A stretch of DNA of 56,031 nt from a virus, in IMG/VR virus record IMGVR_UViG_3300046837_000115, positions 1 through 56,031 of that record. The stretch is one strand, 5' to 3'. Below are positions 42,261-49,463 of this stretch, piece after piece; within the stretch, counting starts at the first letter, position 1, and each line of letters begins with the position of its first letter. The notes beneath the pieces are model-generated. The model was given only the letters and a program-made list of their open reading frames with translations. It was not told where the DNA came from and did no database searches. A program made the translations under genes and the position numbers.

Positions 42261-43273
42261 GTCATGCGGTACGTCGGCGACATAGAGACCAGAGGTCTGA
42301 CCACGGCGAGTGTGTCTACGTCATGTGGAGCGCTCGCCAGGGCCAATTCAAGATCGGAACGGCCGAAAACACGTGGAAGCGTCAGAAGAACCACGCGACA
42401 TCTAGTCCGGACATTGAACTGGTCGCCGCTGTCCAGCACGCCTCGGCCGGTGCGATCGAGACGAGACTTCTGTCCCATTTCAAGCGCGAGCGGGTCGGCA
42501 TGAGCGAATGTCTTGAGGACTCCGCGGATGTGCGCGCCTGGGTCGAGCGGTTCCGTTCCCGACCAAACGTCGCCACGAGCCACGAGCAGGTTGCGAACTC
42601 CTACACGACCCCTGACTTATGGCCGTGGAGCGAGGACGCCGGGCCGATCAGGATGGACGGACAGATCGGCCTGGACATGACGCTCGGCCCTTACGTTCCC
42701 GACCAGGGGAGCGGCAACGGCCAGACGAGCGCGATCAGCGAGGACTGGTACACGCCAGCGGTCTACGTCGAAGCCACGCGAGAACTTCTCGGCACGATCG
42801 ATCTCGACCCGGCCTCATGCCCGGAAGCCAACCTCACTGTGCGGGCTGAGAACATCTACACGGCCGAGGTTGACGGGCTCCGCCATCGCTGGTTCGGGAA
42901 CGTCTTCCTGAACCCCCCGTGGGGGCGAGTCGGAAAGCCTAAGCGCGCGTTTGTGACGAAGGCGATCGCCGCCTACGAAGCCGGAGAGATCACGGCGGCC
43001 GTCCTGGCGCTCAACTCGAACGCCACCACGTCAGCATGGTTTCAGCCTTTGTTCCGCTACCCGATTTGCTTTCCAAACCACCGCGTCGAGCATCGCGGCC
43101 CGGGCGGCAGTGGGGGCGCTCCGAACAGCGGAACCGTGTTTGTCTACCTCGGCCCGGATGTCGAAGGCTTTGCCCAGATTTTCAGCCGCTTCGGCGCCAT
43201 ACTCCATGAGCTACGGGCAGCTACCGCGGTTTCCCGCAAGCTCGCCGCGGATTACGAGGACGAGGCCGCATGA
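42257..43273 (+). CDS. GIY-YIG-type domain fused to Dam-like adenine methyltransferase
   Basis: 338 residues, TTG 42257 (start uncertain). Residues about 18-100 fit the T5orf172/MUG113 group of GIY-YIG domains (VYVMWSARQGQFKIGTAENTWKRQKNH, AIETRLLSHFKRERV). Residues about 140-310 match the phage Dam-type N6-adenine methyltransferase (DWYTPAVYVEA, TIDLDPASCPEAN, and NPPW at 219-222). A single protein that could cut and methylate is unusual. It may protect phage DNA, or be a self-contained modification/restriction or homing element. The next gene is a cytosine methyltransferase. Confidence 0.75.
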   Translation: MSHAVRRRHRDQRSDHGECVYVMWSARQGQFKIGTAENTWKRQKNHATSSPDIELVAAVQHASAGAIETRLLSHFKRERVGMSECLEDSADVRAWVERFRSRPNVATSHEQVANSYTTPDLWPWSEDAGPIRMDGQIGLDMTLGPYVPDQGSGNGQTSAISEDWYTPAVYVEATRELLGTIDLDPASCPEANLTVRAENIYTAEVDGLRHRWFGNVFLNPPWGRVGKPKRAFVTKAIAAYEAGEITAAVLALNSNATTSAWFQPLFRYPICFPNHRVEHRGPGGSGGAPNSGTVFVYLGPDVEGFAQIFSRFGAILHELRAATAVSRKLAADYEDEAA

Positions 43274-44019
43274 CGGCGGCGTTGCCGATTACGCGGCGGG
43301 AGCGGAAGATGCTCGACGAGCTACGCGCGATAACGCGCGAGAGCGTGGGCGGCCGTCCGCGGCTCCTCGACCTGTTCTGCGGCGCCGGCGGCGCGGCGAT
43401 GGGCTACCACCGGGCCGGGTTCTCCGTGGTGGGGGTGGACATCAAGCCCCAGCCGAACTATCCGTTCGAGTTCGTAGAGGCGGACGCCCTCGACGTGCTC
43501 TCTCCCGGTACGCACTTCGGCGGCTATGTGCTCTCCGTCCAGTTCGACGCGATCCATGCGTCGCCGCCATGCCAGGAGTACAGCTCGGCCGGGAAGGCGT
43601 CCAAGGTAACTAATGGCTCTGTCTACGCCGACCTGTACGGGCCGACGCGTGGCCTGCTCGGGCAAACCGGGGTGCCCTGGGCGATCGAGAACGTCACAGC
43701 AGCGCCGTCGCGTTCGGGGATTCTGCTTTGCGGCTCGATGTTCGGGCTGCCGATCGTGCGGCATCGGATCTTCGAGACGTCGCATCTGATCCTGTCTCCG
43801 TTCGTTTGCGATCACGTTGAGGACGCCATCACCGTCACGGGTCATTCTCCTCAGCGATGGCTGAAAGGCGCCCGAAAGACGGTGCCTAAATCCGAATACG
43901 AGACGGCCATGGGCATCGACTGGATGAAAGTGTCCGAGTTGGTGCAGGCGGTCCCGCCGGCCTACACGGAGTTCATCGGCGACCAGTTGTTGCAGCACGT
44001 CCGGCGGGCGGCGGCGTGA
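43270..44019 (+). CDS. C5-cytosine DNA methyltransferase
   Basis: 249 residues, ATG 43270 with ATGA overlap. Motif I LLDLFCGAGGAAMGYHRAGF, motif IV SPPCQEYS with catalytic C101, motif VI ENV, motif VIII-like region VRHRIFETS, and a C-terminal motif around AVPPAYTEFIGDQLL. The target-recognition region is short, as in other phage enzymes. It transfers a methyl group from SAM to cytosine, probably to protect phage DNA from restriction. Confidence 0.85.
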   Translation: MTAALPITRRERKMLDELRAITRESVGGRPRLLDLFCGAGGAAMGYHRAGFSVVGVDIKPQPNYPFEFVEADALDVLSPGTHFGGYVLSVQFDAIHASPPCQEYSSAGKASKVTNGSVYADLYGPTRGLLGQTGVPWAIENVTAAPSRSGILLCGSMFGLPIVRHRIFETSHLILSPFVCDHVEDAITVTGHSPQRWLKGARKTVPKSEYETAMGIDWMKVSELVQAVPPAYTEFIGDQLLQHVRRAAA

Positions 44020-44096
44020 CTGACGCGAAAGATCGTCGCATCGCCGATCTGGGAGCTGACTGTCATCGTCGTCATCACCGGGAGACCAAGTCGTGA
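44016..44096 (+). CDS. 26-residue His/Arg-rich peptide
   Basis: GTG 44016 overlaps the preceding TGA and the stop (44094-44096) overlaps the next GTG. Product MTDAKDRRIADLGADCHRRHHRETKS. The overlaps at both ends support translation, but function is unknown. Confidence 0.4.
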   Translation: MTDAKDRRIADLGADCHRRHHRETKS

Positions 44097-44536
44097 CCGC
44101 CGGGGCTGACCGCGCCAACCGCATCCGGGAGGCGCTGCTCGATGAGCGTCCCTACGACCGATGGGAAGACGCTGGCTCAGAACTACAGGCTCTGCTTCCT
44201 CCAGGCGCAGTGGTGCTGACCGCCGAAGAACTTCGGGAGCTTGAAGACCGCACCAAGCGCGCCCAACATGCTCAGATCGGCTTGGCGAGAGATCTGGAGC
44301 GGAAGCGAGCAAAGTACGCAGCCCTGGTTCGTGCGGGTGACGTGCTCGCCACCCGGCTAGACGAAACACCGGTGCCGTCTCTCTTCGGCTTCGAGGATCT
44401 CGACAAAGCGAAGGAGCAGCAGCAGGCGGTGCGGGCGTGGCTGGCCTTAGCGCACCCGGACGGGGAAGGCCACGCAACAGAGATCGGTGAGCGCGGCGAG
44501 GTTAGCGGCGCCACATGGGAAAGCGCGACGGAGTGA
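44093..44536 (+). CDS. hypothetical coiled-coil protein
   Basis: 147 residues, GTG 44093. Helical throughout with a heptad-like centre (LTAEELRELEDRTKRAQHAQIGLARDLERKRAKYAALV). Low in Cys, acidic C terminus. No domain recognised. It lies among methyltransferase genes. A 61-base gap follows before the secreted lysozyme-like gene. Confidence 0.5.
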   Translation: MTAGADRANRIREALLDERPYDRWEDAGSELQALLPPGAVVLTAEELRELEDRTKRAQHAQIGLARDLERKRAKYAALVRAGDVLATRLDETPVPSLFGFEDLDKAKEQQQAVRAWLALAHPDGEGHATEIGERGEVSGATWESATE

Positions 44537-44597
44537 GGTTTGTCCTATCAACCCACGTCGGTCCCGCCGGGATCGGCACGCAACGATGGAGGCAGCC

Positions 44598-45161
44598 ATG
44601 CGGGCAGGTATCACGCTGGTGTGCGCCCTCGCCATGTGTTCGTTGGCGGGGCCAGGTGAAGCGCAGACCATGAAACCACCGAGCAGGGCGCCGCATTCCG
44701 CGGCGTTCTACACGAACACGGTGCCGCGTCATTCGGCCCGGTATCTGACCGCGGCCAAGCTCGCTCGCGGGCTGCGCGGGCTGTGCTCTCGTGGCTCTGG
44801 GGGGTGTGCTCTGGCCGGTCAGGCGTTTGTGATCGAGCAGGCCGGTTGGGAGACGCATACGTCGCCGGGCGCGATGGTCGGCGCCAGCTTCACGGAGAGC
44901 AGCGGGGGTGACGCTGCTTGTGGTGGGAACCCGAAGAACATCTGGGGGTTGTCGTCGTGCGGATCAGGCTGGTACGTGCCTTACTTCCGCACGTGGCATC
45001 AAGCGTTCGTGTTCTTCGCCCGGTTTCTGCACCGTCAATGGCCGGGCGCCAGAACCGTCTACGATTTCCCTGGCTATTCCGCGTGTGATTCGTGCTGGGG
45101 GCCGAGAACAGCACTATGGGCGTCGCGTCTCGGATTCGGCCCGGGGCTGCGGTACCCGTGA
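44598..45161 (+). CDS. secreted lysozyme-like protein
   Basis: 187 residues. ATG 44598 is chosen over ATG 44586 because GGAGG lies at 44588-44592. The first 24 residues form a signal peptide (MRAGITLVCALAMCSLAGPGEAQ). The mature part has GASFTESSGG with E100 and NPKNIWGLSSCG, the pattern of lysozyme-fold muramidase/glucosaminidase proteins, and conserved Cys pairs. It is far from the lysis cassette and would use the host Sec pathway, so it may weaken the wall from outside, act in exclusion, or aid virion release. Confidence 0.7.
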   Translation: MRAGITLVCALAMCSLAGPGEAQTMKPPSRAPHSAAFYTNTVPRHSARYLTAAKLARGLRGLCSRGSGGCALAGQAFVIEQAGWETHTSPGAMVGASFTESSGGDAACGGNPKNIWGLSSCGSGWYVPYFRTWHQAFVFFARFLHRQWPGARTVYDFPGYSACDSCWGPRTALWASRLGFGPGLRYP

Positions 45162-45198
45162 CGTGCTCGGCCTGCCGCCGGTTCCGTCCCTGCCTCCG

Positions 45199-47553
45199 AT
45201 GCCTCGGGCTGCTGCCGTGATCTACCTGGCGGACCCGGACGTGACGATCCACCAGGGCGACGCCCTGGATGTGCTGGCCGCGATGCCGGACGGGTCGGTG
45301 CATTGTTGCGTGACGTCTCCGCCGTACTGGGGTTTGCGTGATTACGGGACGGGAGCGTGGGAGGGCGGCGACGAAGGCTGCGACCACGCGAAGCCAACGA
45401 CGACCTACAACCACGGCTTTAACGAGCGGTGGGGCCAGGGCGGCGGACAGCTGAAGCAGGAGAAGAAGTCGGAGGGCCAGTACGCGCAGGAGTGCCCGAA
45501 GTGCGGCGCCCGCCGTGTCGACCAACAACTCGGCCTCGAGGCCACCCCGGACGAGTACGTGGCCCGGATGGTCGAAGTGTTCCGCGAGGTGCGCCGCGTG
45601 CTGCGGGCGGACGGGACGTTGTGGCTCAACATCGGCGACAGTTACGCGCAGGGGCCATCCGGCAGCCCAGGCCCGACAGGTTTAGAGGGCCGGTCGCAGG
45701 ATTCGACACGCGTGCACGTCTCGAAACTTGGAAATGGGCTCAAGCAGAAGGATCTCGTCGGCATCCCCTGGCGGCTCGCGTTCGCCCTCCAGGCAGACGG
45801 CTGGTATTTGCGCTCGGACATCATCTGGGCGAAACCGAACCCGATGCCCGAGAGCGTGACGGACAGGCCGACCAAAGCCCATGAGTACGTGTTCCTACTC
45901 AGCAAGTCGCCGCGGTACTTCTTTGACGCTGATGCCATTCGTGAGCCGCACAAAGAACCCTGGCGCGGACAGGGCGAGGCGGAGAAGAACAACTGGTCGG
46001 TAAATGGCGAAAGGGGCAGCCACGACACCGTGCGCCAGTACAACCCTGCTGGCCGCAACGTCCGTTCAGTGTGGGAGATAGAGCAGACGGGCCGCGAGCG
46101 AGGCGGTACCAAGCACACGCTCATCGAGGACTACTTCAACGACATCTACACCGAGGAGCAGGCGTACTGGCTCGGCTTCCTCTACGCAGACGGCTACCTC
46201 GGACGCCGACACGTCGATCTACAACTCGCAGCGAAGGACGCGGGACACGTTGAGCGGTTCCAGCGTGCTCTCGGTTCAAGTCGTGAGGTCACGATCTCGA
46301 GAGATGGCAGGGCGCGCTTTATCGCCTCATCGCTTCGGATGGCGAATGATCTCGGCCATCTTGGGATGCGCGAGCGCAGCACCATGCCGATCCTCAATGG
46401 CGAACTGACCCGGCACTTTGTCCGCGGCGTGTTCGATGGCGACGGCAGCGCATGGAGCTACCTGCCCGCCGGACGAACCAAGAGACGCTACGGCGCCGCG
46501 TTCCTCGGCAGCCAAGGCCTCCTCGATGAGATCCGGGAAGAACTCGGCCTGCGCGGCAAGCCCAAGTTTTCGCGTGGGATTCATCGCCTGTCGGTTGCTG
46601 CAGGAGATGATATTGCTCGCCTCTACGCCTATCTCTACGACGGGGCCACGGTGTGGCTCGAGCGGAAGCGTGTCGAGTTCCCACAGGCGCAGAGCATCGC
46701 GCCGGCCACATGGAGCATCGCCACACAGCCGTACCCGGAGGCGCATTTCGCCACGTTCCCGGAGGAACTCGTCAGGCGGTGCGTGCTGGCGGGTTGCCCT
46801 GAGTTTGTCTGCAGCGAGTGTTATACTCCGTGTGTAAATGCCGAAGCCACCGAGTCTGATTCCGTACAAGCGGCACTGCAACGTATGCGGCCGGTACTAC
46901 GAGGGTCGGGGAAAGATGTTTTGCAGCCGGTCTTGTCAGACGATTGCGGCAAACCGAGCGCGCGGGAAGAAGCAGCGCCCGCCGTGCCGGAACTGTGGGA
47001 AGCCCGTCAAGACGATGAGGCACAAGACTTGTTCGACCAAGTGCGCCGGCCAGTGGGCAACCAAGACGGGGGCGAATCGTCACCCATTCCCGCCCGAGCG
47101 CCGAGCGGCGAACTGGAAGGGCGGCAGGGTGATCGACGTGAGCGGCTACGTGCGGGTCTACAGTCGCCAGAAGCGTCGATACCTGCTCGAACACCGAGTG
47201 GTGATGGAGCAGAGGCTAGGGCGGTCGCTGACGCGGGGCGAGTTCGTCCATCATCGCAACGGGATCAAGACGGACAACCGGCCCGAGAACTTGGAGCTGA
47301 TGACGCGGAATCCGCATCGGGGAACGGTGGAGTGTCCCCACTGCGGCGAGCGGTTCGCGATTCGCTGAGCCCCTGCTGTGGCGCGCCGCTGAGCCCAGGG
47401 ATCGTCCTAGACCCGTTCATCGGCAGTGGCACCACCGGCCTGGTAGCACGCAAACACGGCCGCCACGCGATCGGCATCGAGCTGAACGCCGACTACTGCG
47501 AGTTGGCGTCGAGACGGTTGGCGCAACAGTCGCTGTTGACGGAGCTGGCGTGA
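45199..47553 (+). CDS. N4/N6 DNA methyltransferase interrupted by two endonuclease insertions
   Basis: The methyltransferase halves are clear: IHQGDALDVLAAMPDG, catalytic motif TSPPYWGLRDYG (S40-Y43 when counted from ATG 45199) and, at the far end, DPFIGSGTTGLVARKHGRHAIGIELN. GTG 45163 and GTG 45217 are alternative starts. Between 46075 and 46713 an in-frame LAGLIDADG domain interrupts W-x-I-ATQPYPEAHF, a segment conserved in this family. Further on, an HNH gene (46838-47368) lies in another frame between two Cys pairs (CSEC, CCGAP). The host frame stays open through both inserts (784 codons). Whether the product is one long protein, is spliced, or is inactive cannot be decided by eye. Confidence 0.75.
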   Translation: MPRAAAVIYLADPDVTIHQGDALDVLAAMPDGSVHCCVTSPPYWGLRDYGTGAWEGGDEGCDHAKPTTTYNHGFNERWGQGGGQLKQEKKSEGQYAQECPKCGARRVDQQLGLEATPDEYVARMVEVFREVRRVLRADGTLWLNIGDSYAQGPSGSPGPTGLEGRSQDSTRVHVSKLGNGLKQKDLVGIPWRLAFALQADGWYLRSDIIWAKPNPMPESVTDRPTKAHEYVFLLSKSPRYFFDADAIREPHKEPWRGQGEAEKNNWSVNGERGSHDTVRQYNPAGRNVRSVWEIEQTGRERGGTKHTLIEDYFNDIYTEEQAYWLGFLYADGYLGRRHVDLQLAAKDAGHVERFQRALGSSREVTISRDGRARFIASSLRMANDLGHLGMRERSTMPILNGELTRHFVRGVFDGDGSAWSYLPAGRTKRRYGAAFLGSQGLLDEIREELGLRGKPKFSRGIHRLSVAAGDDIARLYAYLYDGATVWLERKRVEFPQAQSIAPATWSIATQPYPEAHFATFPEELVRRCVLAGCPEFVCSECYTPCVNAEATESDSVQAALQRMRPVLRGSGKDVLQPVLSDDCGKPSAREEAAPAVPELWEARQDDEAQDLFDQVRRPVGNQDGGESSPIPARAPSGELEGRQGDRRERLRAGLQSPEASIPARTPSGDGAEARAVADAGRVRPSSQRDQDGQPARELGADDAESASGNGGVSPLRRAVRDSLSPCCGAPLSPGIVLDPFIGSGTTGLVARKHGRHAIGIELNADYCELASRRLAQQSLLTELA
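46075..46713 (+). mobile_element. in-frame LAGLIDADG homing-endonuclease insert in the methyltransferase
   Basis: About 213 codons inserted at a W-E-I/W-S-I duplication: TGG at 46072 and TGG at 46711 are 639 bases apart. The insert holds two LAGLIDADG motifs (AYWLGFLYADG and FVRGVFDGDG), so it can act as a monomer. The ends lack an intein Cys/Ser start and a His-Asn ending, and there is no splicing domain of about 130 residues. It is therefore not a standard intein. It could be a group I intron with an in-frame ORF or a rare direct protein insertion. Boundaries are uncertain by a few codons. Confidence 0.7.
46838..47368 (+). CDS. HNH homing endonuclease nested in the methyltransferase gene
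   Basis: 176 residues, ATG 46838, in a different frame from the methyltransferase. The N-terminal half has Cys-pair motifs (CNVCGRYY, CSRSCQ, CRNCGKP, CSTKC), the next part is SGYVRVYSRQKRRYLLEHRVVMEQRLGRSLTRGEFVHHRNG and KTDNRPENLELMTR, the HNH nuclease pattern (HH, N, E). It ends with a Zn-type CPHCGERF. The start follows TATACT (46822-46827) by 10 bases but there is no good -35 box or ribosome site. Second mobile gene in the same host gene. Confidence 0.8.
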   Translation: MPKPPSLIPYKRHCNVCGRYYEGRGKMFCSRSCQTIAANRARGKKQRPPCRNCGKPVKTMRHKTCSTKCAGQWATKTGANRHPFPPERRAANWKGGRVIDVSGYVRVYSRQKRRYLLEHRVVMEQRLGRSLTRGEFVHHRNGIKTDNRPENLELMTRNPHRGTVECPHCGERFAIR

Positions 47554-47783
47554 GTCATCACCCGGACGGCTGGATCTGCGCCCGAGGCCACTGGGTCCCG
47601 CCCGGCGTCACTCACTGCACCGCCTGCCGGTGGCGCACCGAGCGTGACTCGTGTGATTGCGGCGGGTTGAAGTGGAAGACGTCGACCAGGTGCCGGGATT
47701 GCGACACGGACCGGAAGCGGGCGGCACCCGTGCCCCGATCTCCGGTGGCGCGTGTGACCTCTACCCAGAAGGAGGAGTTGTGA
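47550..47783 (+). CDS. Cys-rich zinc-ribbon-like protein
   Basis: 77 residues, GTG 47550 overlapping the methyltransferase stop. CARGH, CTAC, CDCGG and CRDC provide four Cys clusters, as in double zinc ribbons. The tail is basic and ends with a GGAGG in its coding sequence that serves the next gene. Probably nucleic-acid or protein binding; no exact family. Confidence 0.55.
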   Translation: MSHHPDGWICARGHWVPPGVTHCTACRWRTERDSCDCGGLKWKTSTRCRDCDTDRKRAAPVPRSPVARVTSTQKEEL

Positions 47784-48577
47784 CGGTAACTCTTGACGCG
47801 ACCCGTGACCTGATCGCGGGCATGAACGCGCAGAGCGCGCGTTGGCTGGTGGACTACTACTACGCGGTGCAGGACTTCCGCATCCAGGCGCAGGGGCAGC
47901 TGCGCGCGATCGTGCAAGAGGCCGACGAAGGAACATTCCTGATCGGCGAGCAGCTCCTCGACGACACGTCTGAGATCGAAAAGAGAATCAGGAAGGCGCT
48001 GGACAAGTACACGGATGAGGTGGTACCGACGGTGTGGGCGAAGTCGATCCACGGCATCGGGCCTGTCCTCGCAGCCGGTCTCGCGGCCCATATCGACATC
48101 GAGAAGGCACCGACGGTCGGCCATATCTGGCGGTTCGCCGGGCTCGACCCGACGGTGAAGTGGGGGAAGGGCGAGAAGAGGCCGTGGAACGCGTCGCTGA
48201 AGGTGCTGTGCTGGAAGATCGGCGACTCCTTCGTGAAGGTCAGCGGGAAAGACACCGACGTGTACGGGAAGGTTTATCGGGCCAGGAAGGAGCAGGAGAT
48301 ACGGAAGAACGAGGCAGGCGACTTCGCCGACCAGGCCGCGGCCGCCCTCGCCGAACGGAAGTTCAAAGTGTCCGATACCCGCAAGGCGTACGAGGCAGGT
48401 CGGCTACCGGACGGCAGGATCGACCTGCGCGCCCGCCGGTACGCCGTCAAGCTGTTCCTCGCCCACTACCACCACGTCGCATACGAGGATCACTACGGCG
48501 AACCCCCGCCGAAACCGTACGCCCTCACCCACCTCGACCACGCCCACTTCATCGCACCACCAAACTGGCCGCTGTAG
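47780..48577 (+). CDS. IS110-transposase-related helix-hairpin-helix protein
   Basis: 265 residues, GTG 47780 preceded by GGAGGAG and overlapping the previous stop. The region from residue 88 (KSIHGIGPVLAAGLAAHIDI ... GHIWRFAGLDPTVKW ... RPWNASLKVLCWKIGDSF) matches the C-terminal helix-hairpin-helix domain of IS110/IS116 transposases. The N-terminal DEDD catalytic domain of those enzymes is absent. Phages carry such standalone versions; the function is not known. It ends the operon immediately before the repeat array. Confidence 0.7.
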   Translation: MTVTLDATRDLIAGMNAQSARWLVDYYYAVQDFRIQAQGQLRAIVQEADEGTFLIGEQLLDDTSEIEKRIRKALDKYTDEVVPTVWAKSIHGIGPVLAAGLAAHIDIEKAPTVGHIWRFAGLDPTVKWGKGEKRPWNASLKVLCWKIGDSFVKVSGKDTDVYGKVYRARKEQEIRKNEAGDFADQAAAALAERKFKVSDTRKAYEAGRLPDGRIDLRARRYAVKLFLAHYHHVAYEDHYGEPPPKPYALTHLDHAHFIAPPNWPL

Positions 48578-48588
48578 CCGTGAAAGTG

Positions 48589-49119
48589 GAGGGCACCGAG
48601 AAGAGAGAGCGAGCCGTCCTCAACGAGAGTGCCGTAGCTCGCGAGCGAGCCACCATAGGCGAGGGCACCGTCCCAGGTGAGCGAGCCGTGGTGTCTGAGA
48701 GCACCGTATGGAGCGAGCGAGCCGTCGTTCAGGAGAGCACCGCCCCTGAAGAGCGAGCCGTCACCGCCGATAGCACCGTGCTTCGTGAGCGAGCCGTGAT
48801 CGAAGAGGTAACCGACGATCCCGAGCGAGCCGCCCGTAGGGAGAGTGCCATCGCCACCGAGCGAGCCGTAGAGGGTGAGGGCGCCATTCGCCTAGAGCGA
48901 GTCGAAGTAGTCGAGAGCACCGACGCCTACGAGCGAGCCGAGGCCGTTGAGGGCACCCAGACGCAGGAGCGAGCCGCTAGGCGGGAGAGCACCGATAGGA
49001 GCGAGCGAGCCGCTGATACAGAGAGCACCGTCGACGATGATCGAGCCACCAACCCTGAAAGCACCTCACCCCTGGAGCGAGCCGAGCTGGTCGAGGGTAC
49101 CGAAGATGCTGAGCGCCCA
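48589..49119. repeat. array of two alternating 9-bp boxes at exact 18-bp spacing
   Basis: Box A (GAGCGAGCC, near invariant) and box B (GAGRGYRCC) alternate strictly. B starts at 48589, A at 48607, B at 48625 and so on to B at 49093 and a decayed A at 49111: 29 boxes, no indel. The 9-bp stretches between boxes are all different. In the rightward frame from GTG 48580 the array encodes ERA-xxx-E[SG][TA]-xxx and has no stop until 49465. In the leftward frame it encodes GSL-xxx-GAL-xxx but has two stops and no start codon. Box A shows no synonymous change (CGA every time), which points to a nucleotide-level role. It fills the 614-base gap between two convergent genes. Function unknown. Confidence 0.85.
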
Positions 49120-49128
49120 GAAACACGA

Positions 49129-49146
49129 ACGGCCCCGAAGGGCCGT
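49129..49146 (-). terminator. hairpin terminator for the leftward zinc-ribbon gene
   Basis: Seven-pair stem ACGGCCC/GGGCCGT closed by a stable TTCG-type loop on the leftward strand, followed by TCGTGTTTCT. It lies 46 bases beyond the stop of the leftward gene and just before the repeat array. Confidence 0.55.
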
Positions 49147-49191
49147 CCGGTCGCAACCCCGGCCCGGAGGCGAGGCTGTCGAGGTCCCGCT

Positions 49192-49398
49192 CTAGGCGGG
49201 GGTCACGTCTTCGACGTGTGTGACGCTCAGCGCTCGGCAGGAGCCGTCGCAGTAGACCGTCTCGCCCATCGGGTCGAACGGTCCGGATGGGTGGCCTTCG
49301 CACTCGGGCGCGAAGTTCACCGGCAGGCCGCAGCGCCGACAACCAGCGTCGACCTCAATGTCCATGACGGGCGTCTCGCAGTTGCAGTAAAGGGTCAT
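49192..49398 (-). CDS. leftward zinc-ribbon protein
   Basis: 68 residues, ATG ending at 49398, behind a strong AAGGAGG. CNC, CRRCG, CEGH and CDGSC provide at least six metal-binding residues (MTLYCNCETP ... GCRRCGLPV). The third leftward gene of ordinary type in the window, after the membrane protein and the HTH gene. Divergent from the replication-initiator-like gene with 65 bases between them, in which I see no clear promoter. Role unknown; a regulator of the replication region is possible. Confidence 0.65.
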   Translation of the reverse strand: MTLYCNCETPVMDIEVDAGCRRCGLPVNFAPECEGHPSGPFDPMGETVYCDGSCRALSVTHVEDVTPA

Positions 49399-49463
49399 CT
49401 CTGCCTCCTTGGTAGCGGAACCTCGACAAAGGGAAGTGTACCACACATGGCGGACGGTGTCAA

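Noticed and set aside
44515-44673. Small gene between the coiled-coil protein and the lysozyme-like gene
   Set aside because: A GTGA-type start at 44533 opens a frame, but its product is Arg/Trp-rich and runs out of frame through the signal peptide region; it looks like a shadow.
44908-45198. Extended N terminus of the SPPY methyltransferase from 44908
   Set aside because: This part overlaps the lysozyme-like gene in another frame and looks random; the family starts just before the IHQGDALDVL motif.
46075-46713. Intein in the methyltransferase
   Set aside because: No Cys/Ser/Thr at the N-terminal junction with intein block A, no His-Asn at the C-terminal junction, and no room for a splicing domain beside the LAGLIDADG domain.
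48589-49119. CRISPR array
   Set aside because: Repeats and spacers are 9 bp each, two repeat types alternate, and no cas genes are present. CRISPR repeats and spacers are about 21-48 bp.
48589-49119. Leftward GSLxxxGALxxx repeat protein
   Set aside because: Two in-frame stops (at S26-type spacer 49066-49068 and at 48892-48894) and no ATG, GTG or TTG in this frame from 49191 down through the array.
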